Below are positions 1-5,684 of a stretch of 5,684 nt of DNA, piece by piece. The position numbers were made by a program, and so were the translations under genes. The stretch comes from JAJFUG01 sp964386505 (lineage in GTDB: Bacteria > Gemmatimonadota > Glassbacteria > GWA2-58-10), in the NCBI GenBank assembly GCA_964386505.1, contig CAYLSM010000259.1, forward strand, positions 1 to 5,684, in the 5' to 3' direction. The notes below the pieces were generated by a model. The model was not told where the DNA came from and did no database searches. It saw only the letters and a list, made by a program, of their open reading frames with translations. Positions within the stretch are counted from its first letter, which is position 1; each line of letters begins with the position of its first letter.

Positions 1-782
1 CCAAGCTGAGCCAGCGCAAAGGGCGCGAGGAGTCCGGCCTGTTCGCGGCCGAGGGCGTGCGCCTGGTGGAGGAGGCCCTGGCCTGCGGTGTGAGTATCGC
101 CTGGGCGGTGCGCTGCCCGGAGGACTCCGACACGGCGGCCGCAGCGCGCGGCTCGGCCCTGGCAGCGGCCCTGGCCGCTAAGGGCGTACCGGTCTACCGG
201 GCGGAGGAGGCCGTACTGCGCCGCGCCCTGGACACGGTCACCCCGCAGGGCGTGGCCGCAGTCTGCCGTATCCCGCGCCTGTGCCTCAAGGAATGGACCC
301 CGCCGCAGACAGCCGTGCTGGCGATCTGCGACGGCCTGAGCCAGCCCGGCAACCTGGGCTCGCTGGTGCGGGCCGCCGCCGCTGCGGGGGCTGCCGCGGT
401 TGTTCTGGCTCCAGGTACTGTGGACCCGTACAACCCCAAGACCGTGCGCGGGGCGATGGGCGCGCTGTTCCGCCTGCCGGTGTTCCCGGTGCCGGACTCA
501 GCCACGCTGAAAGAATTCCTGGCCCGCCACTCTTTCAGTCTATACGAGGCCGCAGCGGGAGGAGAGGACATTTTCGCCGGAGCGTGCTATCCGTCACGCA
601 CCGCGGTGATTTTCGGTTCCGAGGCGTCCGGGGCCGGACTGGGACAGGCCCTGGACGGTGTGCGGCGGCTTTCGGTGCCCATGCAGTCCGGGGTGGAGAG
701 CCTCAACGTGGCTGTGGCCGCGGGGATCGTGCTGTACGAGATATGCCGCCGAGCGGGCCAACCCTCCGGCGCGGGGAGGTGA
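1..782 (+). CDS. TrmH/SpoU-family RNA 2'-O-ribose methyltransferase (5' partial)
   Basis: This enzyme transfers a methyl group from S-adenosylmethionine to a ribose 2'-OH in rRNA or tRNA. The frame is open from the first complete codon (position 3) to the TGA at 780-782, so the gene begins outside the window. The GTG at 57 is internal, because the 18 residues before it (KLSQRKGREESGLF...) already look like the start of the SpoU substrate-binding domain. About 259 residues are visible and TrmH-like proteins of this type are about 260-270, so only a few residues should be missing. All three SpoU motifs are present: PGNLGSLVRAA (345-377), IFGSEASG (609-632) and VPMQSG..SLNVAVAAG (675-725). Between motifs 1 and 2 lies NPKTVRGAMGALFRLPV, typical of the family. 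These motifs build the trefoil-knot SAM site. The RNA target (23S rRNA or tRNA) cannot be assigned from sequence. Its stop codon lies inside the ribosome binding site of the next gene, implying one transcript and probably coupled translation. Confidence 0.93.
   Translation, partial: KLSQRKGREESGLFAAEGVRLVEEALACGVSIAWAVRCPEDSDTAAAARGSALAAALAAKGVPVYRAEEAVLRRALDTVTPQGVAAVCRIPRLCLKEWTPPQTAVLAICDGLSQPGNLGSLVRAAAAAGAAAVVLAPGTVDPYNPKTVRGAMGALFRLPVFPVPDSATLKEFLARHSFSLYEAAAGGEDIFAGACYPSRTAVIFGSEASGAGLGQALDGVRRLSVPMQSGVESLNVAVAAGIVLYEICRRAGQPSGAGR
773..782 (+). promoter_or_regulatory. Ribosome binding site that decides the prepilin peptidase start
   Basis: The stretch GGGGAGGTGA is an almost perfect anti-16S match and overlaps the TGA stop of the methyltransferase gene. 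It lies 5 bases (from GGAGGT) upstream of CTG 786. It is more than 40 bases from the first conventional start (GTG 822) and more than 50 from ATG 834. The spacing therefore points to CTG 786 as the initiation codon. Confidence 0.7.
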
Positions 783-785
783 ACC

Positions 786-1559
786 CTGGAACTCCGGATA
801 CTCATAGCGCTGTATCTGGGTGTGCTCGGCGCGATGCTGGGCAGTTTCCTCAATGTCTGCATCTACCGTCTGCCGCGCGGCGAGAGCGTGGTCACGCCCC
901 GTTCGCACTGCCCGCGCTGCGGACGGACCATACCGTGGTACGAGAACGTACCGGTGTTGAGCTGGCTCGCCCTGCGCGGCCATTGCCGCGGCTGCGGCCA
1001 GACGATTTCGCTCCAGTACCCGCTGGTGGAGCTGGCTGCCGCAACTCTCACCGCCGTGTCCTGGCTGCGTTTCGGCGCAAGTTGGGAGACTCCCGCCATG
1101 GCCGTGCTGCTGCTCATCTTGCTGGGAATCCTGGTCGCCGACCTTCAGACCTACACCATCCCGGATGCCTTTTCCCTGGGCGGCCTGGCCGCGGGAATCG
1201 CTTTCGCCTGCCTGCCCGGCGGGATCAGTCCGCTCCAGGCGGTTTTGGGAGCGCTGGTGGGTGGGGGTGCGCTCTATCTGGCCGCAGTGGCCGGGCAGGC
1301 TGCCCTGGGGCGCGAGGCCATGGGCGGCGGCGACATCAAAATGCTGGCCATGATCGGCGCTTTCACCGGCTGGCCGGGGGTGCTGTTCAGCCTGTTCGCC
1401 GGGTCGGTGGCCGGCAGCCTGATCTACGGCTGGATCAACTACGTGCAGAAAAAGAAGCGCTTGGTGCCGTTCGGCGTGTTCCTGGCCCTGGGGACGGCCC
1501 TGTACGTGTTCCGCGGCCGCGAGATTACCGCCTGGTACCTGGGGTTTTTCCATTTCTGA
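786..1559 (+). CDS. pilD: Type IV prepilin leader peptidase / N-methyltransferase (PilD/GspO family)
   Basis: This inner-membrane aspartic protease cleaves the leader of type IV prepilins or type II secretion pseudopilins, and usually N-methylates the new N-terminus. Numbering from CTG 786, it shows GSFLNV at 19-24 followed by IYRLPRGES; two CxxC pairs (C42/C45 and C67/C70) of the cytoplasmic zinc-binding loop; the first catalytic aspartate in ADLQTYTIPD (D119); and the second in GGGDIKM (D183). Several hydrophobic segments follow, then the C-terminal PFGVFLALGT motif. Length is 257 residues, normal for the family. Starting at GTG 822 would remove half of the first membrane helix (LRILIALYLGVLG), which homologues keep. 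CTG 786 restores a typical N-terminus and fits the ribosome binding site; GTG 822 and ATG 834 are the alternatives. The gene is 3 bases after the methyltransferase stop and in the same frame. No pilin or secretion genes are visible, so its substrates are unknown. A terminator follows. Confidence 0.95.
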   Translation: MELRILIALYLGVLGAMLGSFLNVCIYRLPRGESVVTPRSHCPRCGRTIPWYENVPVLSWLALRGHCRGCGQTISLQYPLVELAAATLTAVSWLRFGASWETPAMAVLLLILLGILVADLQTYTIPDAFSLGGLAAGIAFACLPGGISPLQAVLGALVGGGALYLAAVAGQAALGREAMGGGDIKMLAMIGAFTGWPGVLFSLFAGSVAGSLIYGWINYVQKKKRLVPFGVFLALGTALYVFRGREITAWYLGFFHF

Positions 1560-1615
1560 GCCGGTCGCTGCCGGTTAACAGGAATAGAGCATAACGGACA
1601 GTAATATCAAATAAA

Positions 1616-1649
1616 CAGGGGCGCGCTCTGGCGTGCCCCTGCTGTTTTT
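1616..1649 (+). terminator. Intrinsic terminator, probably bidirectional
   Basis: An 11-bp stem (1616-1626 with 1631-1641, one G-U wobble) closes on the tetraloop TCTG. On the + strand it is followed within 3 bases by TTTTT (1645-1649). On the - strand the same stem is followed directly by TTTATTTG. It lies between the convergent prepilin peptidase gene and the cysteine-rich gene, so it can end both transcripts. Confidence 0.85.
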
Positions 1650-1655
1650 CATATT

Positions 1656-1674
1656 GATTCTGAATTGCAGAATC
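1656..1674. repeat. Small inverted repeat just past the cysteine-rich gene
   Basis: GATTCTG and CAGAATC form a perfect 7-bp stem around the loop AATTG. It begins immediately after the stop codon of the - strand cysteine-rich gene. No T-tract adjoins it on either strand, so it is more likely a 3'-end stabilising hairpin, or chance, than a terminator; the stronger hairpin at 1616-1649 serves that role. Confidence 0.4.
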
Positions 1675-2130
1675 TCAACGTTTGCAGCCGCCGGAGCCAC
1701 AGCCGTTGCAGGACTGGGAGCCGCCCATGCTGCAGGTGCCGGAGCATGTCCCGGAACAGGCGCCGCCGCATGTGCTGGAGCCGGTCACCGCTGCGCCGTC
1801 GTCATCCGAATCGGCCAGAAGGGTCTGCGGCGAGGCGATGGACAGCATGCTCAGCACGACCGCGCGCAGGCCGGGCATCTTGTTGAGCAGGGAAAGCGCC
1901 GCCGGGGAAAGGACGATATTCAGGGTGCCGCTTTTTTTCTGGCAGGTGGTGCTGGTGCAGTTCGTGCAGGTGCAGTTGACACAGGTGCAGCTTCCCGAGC
2001 CGCAGGCGGCCAGCGCGGTAACCGTACTCCCTCTCGTCCCAGAGCAAGAGGCCTGGAGCGGCGCCCCAAGTCAGAGCACCAGGGAAAGAACCATCAATGT
2101 CATTGCCCAACCGCTCAACCGTCTCTTCAT
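1675..2130 (-). pseudogene. Cysteine-rich exported protein, frame interrupted by TGA at codon 20
   Basis: Read from ATG 2130-2128, the frame runs 151 codons to TGA 1677-1675, with one internal TGA at 2073-2071. Residues 1-27 form a signal peptide: KRR, then the hydrophobic run MTLMVLSLVL, the TGA, then LGAPLQA with plausible cleavage after Ala27. The remainder has 15 cysteines. Cluster 1 (C29, C43, C48, C50, C53, C55, C58, C63) contains a near-tandem CTCVN/CTCTN repeat. Cluster 2 (C121, C125, C129, C133, C141, C144, C149) is Gly/Ser-rich with three C-x3-C steps. A hydrophobic segment (about 69-106, including LNIVLSPAALSLLNKM) and an acidic DSDDD patch lie between them. GC-rich third positions continue past the TGA, so the whole frame was recently under coding selection. 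The only ordinary restart is Met85 (1878), which would lack the signal peptide. I do not recognise the family; metal binding or a disulfide-rich surface protein is inference. Other readings are a sequencing error or genuine TGA readthrough. Confidence 0.6.
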
Positions 2131-2135
2131 AACAT

Positions 2136-2140
2136 CCTCC
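2136..2140 (-). promoter_or_regulatory. Ribosome binding site of the cysteine-rich gene
   Basis: On the - strand, GGAGG is followed by the 5-base spacer ATGTT and then the ATG at 2130. This ideal spacing supports initiation at 2130, and therefore shows that ribosomes would meet the TGA at codon 20 in frame. Confidence 0.65.
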
Positions 2141-2175
2141 CGGCTTGTTCCGTTGTGCGTTTCAGTGGAGCGGGG

Positions 2176-2297
2176 AAAATTGAATGGCATACTCCTGTCC
2201 CGGGATCGTGCGTTGCGAAACAGTAGGATTTTAAAGGAATTACTCAGACATTTAGGGATGTGAATATTTATACTAAATAATGTATGCCATTAATTTT
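2176..2297. repeat. Interrupted inverted repeat in the divergent region
   Basis: GTATGCCATTAATTTT on the + strand (2282-2297) matches GTATGCCATTCAATTTT on the - strand (2192-2176). Ten bases are identical, followed by an AATTTT tail offset by one base. The arms are about 90 bases apart and flank the AT-rich promoter core. They could be two binding sites for one regulator controlling both divergent genes. No regulator gene is visible, and chance similarity is not excluded. Confidence 0.4.
2245..2274 (+). promoter_or_regulatory. Candidate promoter for the D-lactate dehydrogenase gene
   Basis: CAGACA (2245-2250, 4 of 6 to the sigma-70 -35 box) and TATACT (2269-2274, 5 of 6 to the -10 box) are 18 bases apart. 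Transcription would begin near 2281, giving a leader of about 160 bases. Consensus matching in an AT-rich stretch is weak evidence, and the organism's main sigma factor may prefer other boxes. Confidence 0.3.
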
Positions 2298-2443
2298 ACA
2301 GGAGTGTAAGGAAAAGTTCAGAGTGACGCCCGGGCTTGCCCGGACAGAGACGTTTCACTATGCTTATAGCGACGTTGCGGGCTATTCGCCTGCGGTTGCC
2401 ACGCTTCAAGGATAAGGAATGGATCGAAAGACTGGAGGCTGGG

Positions 2444-3433
2444 ATGAAAGTGGCGTTTTTTGACACAAGGCCCTACGACAGGCGCAATTTCGAGAAGGAG
2501 ACGCAGATCGAATGGCGCTTCCTCGAAATGCGGCTGAGTTGCGAGAGCGCCCCCGCGGCGCAAGGGGCGGATGCGGTCTGCGTGTTTGTCAATGACCGGG
2601 TGGACAGCCGGTGCCTGGATTGCCTGAAACGCGAGGGTGTGCGCCTGGTGGCCCTGCGTTGCGCCGGGTTCAACAATGTCGACCTCAAGCACGCCGCCGA
2701 GATAGGCCTGCCGGTGGTGCGCGTGCCGGCCTACTCACCCAACGCGGTGGCCGAGCACACAGTGGCCCTGCTGCTCTGCCTGAACCGCAAGATTCACCGT
2801 GCCTTCAACCGGGTGCGCGAGTTGAATTTCTCGCTCAACGGGATGGTGGGTTTCGACCTCTGCGGCAAGACTGTCGGCATCCTGGGCGCGGGCAAGATCG
2901 GCCGGATCGCGGCCCGCATCTTCCGCGGCTTCGACTCGCGCGTGCTGGCCTGGGATGCCTATCCGGATGAAAAGTGGGCCGCCGAGTGCGGGGTGAGTTT
3001 CGCGCCCCTGGATGAAATCCTGGCCCAGGCGGATGTGATCTCGCTGCACACACCGCTCACGCCCGAGACCCAGCACCTGATAAACGACCGCACGATTGGG
3101 CTGATGAAGCGCGGGGTGTACATCATCAACACCAGCCGCGGCAAGCTGATCAACACGCGCGCCCTGATCCGCGGGCTCAAGACCGGCCAGATCGGCGGCG
3201 TGGGTCTGGATGTCTACGAGGAGGAGGAGGGTGTGTTCTTCGAGGATAAGAGCGATACCGTGCTGGAGGATGACGAGCTGGCGCGTCTGCTTACTTTCCC
3301 CAACGTGCTGATCACCTCGCACCAGGGTTTCCTGACTCAGGAGGCGCTGGCCGAGATTACCCGCGTGACCGTGCAGAACCTGGCCGCCCTGGCCGAGGGC
3401 CGTCCGTTCCTGCCCGAGACAGTGCTCGCCTGA
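2444..3433 (+). CDS. ldhA: D-lactate dehydrogenase, LdhA type (2-hydroxyacid dehydrogenase family)
   Basis: This cytoplasmic NAD-dependent enzyme reduces pyruvate to D-lactate, regenerating NAD+ during fermentation. The start ATG 2444 has GGAGG 5 bases upstream (2434-2438) and gives MKVAFFDTRPYDRRNF, the classic family N-terminus, and 329 residues, the length of E. coli LdhA. TTG 2336 would add 36 unrelated residues. Visible features are RCAGFNNVDL (72-81) in the substrate-binding region; the Rossmann motif GILGAGKIG (145-153); Asp171 at the end of strand 2, which favours NAD; and the catalytic triad Arg232 (NTSRG), Glu261 (DVYEEEE) and His293 (SHQGF). The insert VFFEDKSDTVLEDDELARLL (264-283) is characteristic of the LdhA branch rather than of other 2-hydroxyacid dehydrogenases. 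It appears monocistronic, with a terminator 30 bases after its TGA and a divergent, unrelated gene upstream. A related 2-ketoacid reductase activity is possible, but the match to LdhA is close. Confidence 0.93.
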   Translation: MKVAFFDTRPYDRRNFEKETQIEWRFLEMRLSCESAPAAQGADAVCVFVNDRVDSRCLDCLKREGVRLVALRCAGFNNVDLKHAAEIGLPVVRVPAYSPNAVAEHTVALLLCLNRKIHRAFNRVRELNFSLNGMVGFDLCGKTVGILGAGKIGRIAARIFRGFDSRVLAWDAYPDEKWAAECGVSFAPLDEILAQADVISLHTPLTPETQHLINDRTIGLMKRGVYIINTSRGKLINTRALIRGLKTGQIGGVGLDVYEEEEGVFFEDKSDTVLEDDELARLLTFPNVLITSHQGFLTQEALAEITRVTVQNLAALAEGRPFLPETVLA

Positions 3434-3462
3434 GTTGTGGTGTGGCTTGGCTTTGCAACTTG

Positions 3463-3503
3463 CGGCCGGGACTGTCAACCCGCAGTCCCGGCCGTGTCTT
3501 TTT
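3463..3503 (+). terminator. Strong intrinsic terminator after ldhA
   Basis: A perfect 12-bp GC-rich stem (3463-3474 with 3483-3494) has an 8-base loop TCAACCCG. It is followed after four bases by TTTTT (3499-3503), then GCTTTT. It separates the dehydrogenase from the downstream glycoside hydrolase unit, which must therefore have its own promoter in roughly 3504-3585. I found no convincing promoter boxes there. Confidence 0.9.
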
Positions 3504-3597
3504 GCTTTTCATTCCGCCCGGACCGGTTTATTCTTCTGTCATCCCTGCCTGAAGTCGCAATCATCGGTACGACTACCCATACTGACGGAGGCCGACT

Positions 3598-5415
3598 GTG
3601 ATCAGACCTGGTTCGCTCCACCGTTTGCTGCCCGTGTGCCTCACCCTGGCCTGCCTGGGCCTTTTTGCCGCGGCCACGGCCCTGCGCTGCGCCGACATCC
3701 CCCGTCCCGAGCACCCGAACCCGCAGCTCGAACGCACCGATTGGTTGAATCTCAACGGCCCCTGGGAGTTCGAGCTCGATCCCGGTCTCTCGGGCGAGGA
3801 GCGCGGGATGCAGAAAGACGGGGCGGCGTTCTCGAAAACGATCAACGTGCCGTTCTGCCCCGAAAGTCGGCTGTCCGGGATCGCCAATGTCGATTTCATG
3901 GCCTGCGTCTGGTACCGCCGGAATTTGGAAATTCCCGCCGCCTGGCAGGGAAAGCGTGTACGGCTGCATTTCGGGGCCGCGGACTATGACACGAAAGTCT
4001 GGCTGGACGGGGAACCGATGGGAGAGCACCGCGGCGGCTACACCCCGTTCGTTTTCGAGCTGACCGGCAAGGTCAAGCCCGGTGGCAGCGTGCTGGTCGT
4101 GCGCTGCACGGATGACACCCGCGCCGGGGTCCAGCCCTCCGGCAAGCAGTGCCCGGAGTATTTCTCCGCCGGCTGCAGCTACACCCGCACCACCGGGATC
4201 TGGCAGACTGTCTGGCTGGAGGCGGTGGGCGGCTCTTACGTGAAAAGTTTCCGGGTCTACCCGGATATCAGCGCGGGCTTGGCCCTGTTCAACGTGAGCG
4301 TGATCGACCCCGCACCCGGCCTGCGTCTGCATGCAATCGTCACTGCCGCAGGGAAGAAAGTGGGCGAGTCAGTTGTCCCGGCCGGACAGGGCGCGCCGTT
4401 CAGCGTGAAAATCCCCAAGCCCAGGCTCTGGCAACTGAGCGACCCGTTCCTCTATGACCTGGAATTCACGCTGGAGCAGGACGGGAAAGTGATCGACCGG
4501 GTGAAAAGCTATTTCGGGATGCGCGAGGTGACTGTCGAGGGGATCAACGTGCTCCTGAACGGCAAAAAAGTGTTTCAGCGTCTGGTGCTGGACCAGGGGT
4601 TCTACCCGGAGGGAATCTACACCGCGCCCACGGACACTGACCTGAAGCGGGACATCGAGCTTTCCCAGGCCGTTGGGTTCAACGGGGCGCGCCTGCACCA
4701 GAAAGTGTTCGAGCCGCGTTTCCTCTACTGGGCCGACCGTCTGGGCTACCTCTGCTGGGGTGAGTTCCCCAACTGGGGGATCGACCACCACAGCCCGGCC
4801 ACCCTGGAGCGCGTGTTGCCCGAGTGGCTGACCGAGCTGGAGCGCGATTTCAACCACCCCTCGATCGTGATGTGGACCCCGTTCAACGAGACCCCGCGCG
4901 ACCAGGACCCCGAGCTTTTGCGCACGGTCTACCGCGCGACCAAGGCCATCGACCCGACCCGGCCGGTGCACGATGTCAGCGGGTTCAGGCATGTGGAAAC
5001 TGATATCTACAGCGTGCACAACTACGAGGGCAACCCGGCCAAGTTCGCCGCCTGTTTCGAGCCGTTCCGCACCGGCGGCGCGCCCTGGCGGTTCGACCCG
5101 GAGCATGACGCGCCCTACGCCGGCCAGCCCTACATCGTGGACGAGTACGGCGGTATCTGGTGGAACCCCGGCCAGGCGGGAGGCCCGGCCTGGGGCTACG
5201 GTGACCGTCCCCGGAGCGTTGAGGAGTACCTCCTGCGCTACCGCGGCCTGACCGATGTCCTGCTGGACGACCCGAAGATGTTCGGGTTCTGTTTCACCCA
5301 GCTCTACGATATCGAGCAGGAGGTGAACGGAATCTACACCTACGAGCGCAAGCCCAAGTTCGACTCCGCTGTGCTGCGCGCGATCAACTCGCGCCAGGCG
5401 GCCTATGAGAAATAG
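3598..5415 (+). CDS. Exported glycoside hydrolase family 2 enzyme (beta-galactosidase/glucuronidase superfamily)
   Basis: This retaining exo-glycosidase hydrolyses a beta-linked sugar from an oligosaccharide, probably in the periplasm. The start GTG 3598 follows CGGAGG with a 6-base spacer. Residues 1-32 form a Sec signal peptide (HRLLPVCLTLACLGLFAAATA). The three GH2 core domains follow: jelly-roll sugar-binding domain (about 40-210, with LHFGAADYDTKVWLDG and TRTTGIWQTVWLE), Ig-like beta-sandwich (about 215-310), and TIM barrel (about 311-605). The acid/base is Glu431 in WTPFNET and the nucleophile is Glu516 in VDEYGG. At 605 residues it is compact, like UidA (about 600), and lacks the extra C-terminal domains of LacZ. 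At the site corresponding to the glucuronide-recognising NxKG motif of beta-glucuronidases it has EVNG (575-578), so glucuronidase activity is unlikely; the QLYDIEQEVNG phrase is seen in many uncharacterised GH2 enzymes. Its substrate cannot be read from sequence. The next gene, a lyase-like exported protein, is 49 bases downstream, suggesting an operon. Confidence 0.93.
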   Translation: MIRPGSLHRLLPVCLTLACLGLFAAATALRCADIPRPEHPNPQLERTDWLNLNGPWEFELDPGLSGEERGMQKDGAAFSKTINVPFCPESRLSGIANVDFMACVWYRRNLEIPAAWQGKRVRLHFGAADYDTKVWLDGEPMGEHRGGYTPFVFELTGKVKPGGSVLVVRCTDDTRAGVQPSGKQCPEYFSAGCSYTRTTGIWQTVWLEAVGGSYVKSFRVYPDISAGLALFNVSVIDPAPGLRLHAIVTAAGKKVGESVVPAGQGAPFSVKIPKPRLWQLSDPFLYDLEFTLEQDGKVIDRVKSYFGMREVTVEGINVLLNGKKVFQRLVLDQGFYPEGIYTAPTDTDLKRDIELSQAVGFNGARLHQKVFEPRFLYWADRLGYLCWGEFPNWGIDHHSPATLERVLPEWLTELERDFNHPSIVMWTPFNETPRDQDPELLRTVYRATKAIDPTRPVHDVSGFRHVETDIYSVHNYEGNPAKFAACFEPFRTGGAPWRFDPEHDAPYAGQPYIVDEYGGIWWNPGQAGGPAWGYGDRPRSVEEYLLRYRGLTDVLLDDPKMFGFCFTQLYDIEQEVNGIYTYERKPKFDSAVLRAINSRQAAYEK

Positions 5416-5464
5416 ACTCCACGGGACGGTTGCGAACTGCTAACTCGAGAGGAAAGGAAACAGG

Positions 5465-5684
5465 ATGCAACGGCTTAAGACCGCATTTCTGTCCACGCTC
5501 TGTTTTTTGATTGTCGGCCTGAATGTCTCCTGCGGACAGGGGGCTGGGCCGGGAGAACCGGCGCGCGCCGGCGGCCACAGCTACGTGGCCGTGCCACCGG
5601 GCACGCACCCGGGAATATTTTTCTCGAAACGGGAGCTTCCCGCCCTGCGCGCGCGCACCACGTCCGAGGGCCTTCCCGCCGAAT
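5465..5684 (+). CDS. Exported protein, heparinase II/III or alginate-lyase-like N-terminus (3' partial)
   Basis: ATG 5465 is preceded by AAGGA with a 6-base spacer, and the frame is open to the window end, giving 73 codons. Residues 1-23 form a signal peptide: QRLK, then the hydrophobic run TAFLSTLCFLIVGLNV, then SC. Cys23 could be a lipoprotein anchor, but the preceding residues (N-V-S) fit the lipobox poorly, so plain Sec export is equally likely. A Gly/Pro-rich linker follows, then HPGIFFSKRELPALRARTTSEG (about 49-70). This closely resembles the 'HPRLFFxxxDLPALRAR' opening of heparinase II/III-like and alginate-lyase-like proteins. That would make it a polysaccharide lyase cutting uronic-acid-containing polymers, but all catalytic parts lie beyond the window. 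Its position 49 bases after the GH2 gene, with no terminator between, suggests co-transcription and sequential action on one polysaccharide. Confidence 0.7.
   Translation, partial: MQRLKTAFLSTLCFLIVGLNVSCGQGAGPGEPARAGGHSYVAVPPGTHPGIFFSKRELPALRARTTSEGLPAE

Larger units (their letters stand above)
2131..2443. other. Divergent intergenic region with AT-rich core
   Basis: This 313-base stretch separates the leftward cysteine-rich gene from the rightward dehydrogenase gene and should hold both promoters. Positions 2221-2300 are strikingly AT-rich compared with the rest of the window. TATACT on the + strand and TATAAA on the - strand overlap at 2267-2274, so both could serve as -10 elements of back-to-back promoters. 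A short GC hairpin (CCGGG/CCCGG, 2330-2343, loop CTTG) lies in the predicted leader of the dehydrogenase mRNA; it has no T-tract. I see no convincing gene here. The frame open from TTG 2336 to ATG 2444 does not resemble the dehydrogenase family. Confidence 0.5.

Noticed and set aside
780..1559. TGA as a sense codon in this organism, which would fuse the methyltransferase and prepilin peptidase (same frame) and repair the cysteine-rich gene
   Set aside because: The methyltransferase, prepilin peptidase and dehydrogenase all end at TGA at family-typical lengths. Tryptophan positions use TGG, and no other internal TGA occurs in the conserved genes.
281..1594. 437-codon + strand open frame spanning the methyltransferase and peptidase genes
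   Set aside because: It is an Arg/Gly/Pro-rich out-of-frame shadow of two well-supported genes, a common artefact in GC-rich DNA.
2030..2073. Selenocysteine insertion at the internal TGA, with a 7-bp hairpin (2030-2051) whose loop GG lies about 31 bases downstream
   Set aside because: The distance is in the bacterial SECIS range, but the TGA sits in a signal-peptide hydrophobic core, where selenocysteine has no known role. The loop does not begin with G as known elements do, and no known selenoprotein family matches. Kept only as a remote alternative.
1802..2110. 102-codon - strand open frame beginning MGNDIDGSFPG
   Set aside because: It is in another frame from the one that has the ribosome binding site, signal peptide, regular cysteine pattern and GC-rich third positions. 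It also lacks a start signal of its own.
1633..2263. Two long + strand open frames (about 195 codons) across the cysteine-rich locus
   Set aside because: They lie antisense to the Cys-rich gene, are low-complexity and Pro/Gln/Val- or Ala/Gly-rich as expected from its complement, have no ribosome binding site, and run through the divergent promoter region.
2336..2443. N-terminal extension of the dehydrogenase from TTG 2336
   Set aside because: The 36 extra residues are basic and unlike the family. ATG 2444 has an ideal ribosome binding site and gives the standard 329-residue enzyme.

Overview
The window is GC-rich, compact bacterial DNA. It carries a type IV prepilin peptidase, Sec-type signal peptides, strong GGAGG ribosome binding sites, frequent GTG starts and TGA stops. 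This suggests a Gram-negative, probably uncultured heterotroph. The sequence alone does not fix the phylum; a polysaccharide-degrading member of an FCB-like group would fit, but that is inference.

Region 1 (1-1650, + strand) is the end of a housekeeping operon. A TrmH/SpoU-family RNA 2'-O-ribose methyltransferase is cut at its 5' end by the window edge. It is followed almost without gap by a prepilin peptidase (PilD/GspO type) that appears to start at a rare CTG codon placed correctly behind the Shine-Dalgarno sequence. A strong hairpin terminator, apparently bidirectional, closes the unit.

Region 2 (1675-2130, - strand) holds a small gene for an exported, extremely cysteine-rich protein (15 Cys in two clusters around a hydrophobic segment). 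Its frame has a good start and ribosome binding site but is broken by an in-frame TGA at codon 20, inside the signal peptide. It is a recent pseudogene, a sequencing error, or a case of readthrough. It is the most unusual object here, and I do not recognise the family.

Region 3 (2131-2443) is a divergent intergenic region with an AT-rich core, a candidate promoter and an interrupted inverted repeat.

Region 4 (2444-3503, + strand) is a monocistronic, complete LdhA-type D-lactate dehydrogenase of 329 residues, with its own strong terminator.

Region 5 (3598-5684, + strand) starts a carbohydrate-degradation operon. It contains an exported glycoside hydrolase family 2 enzyme with both catalytic glutamates, then, 49 bases on, the first 73 codons of an exported protein. 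The start of that protein resembles the N-terminus of heparinase II/III or alginate-lyase-like enzymes. The two may act in sequence outside the cytoplasm on an acidic polysaccharide, and the dehydrogenase could dispose of fermentation pyruvate, but nothing in the sequence ties these units to one pathway.
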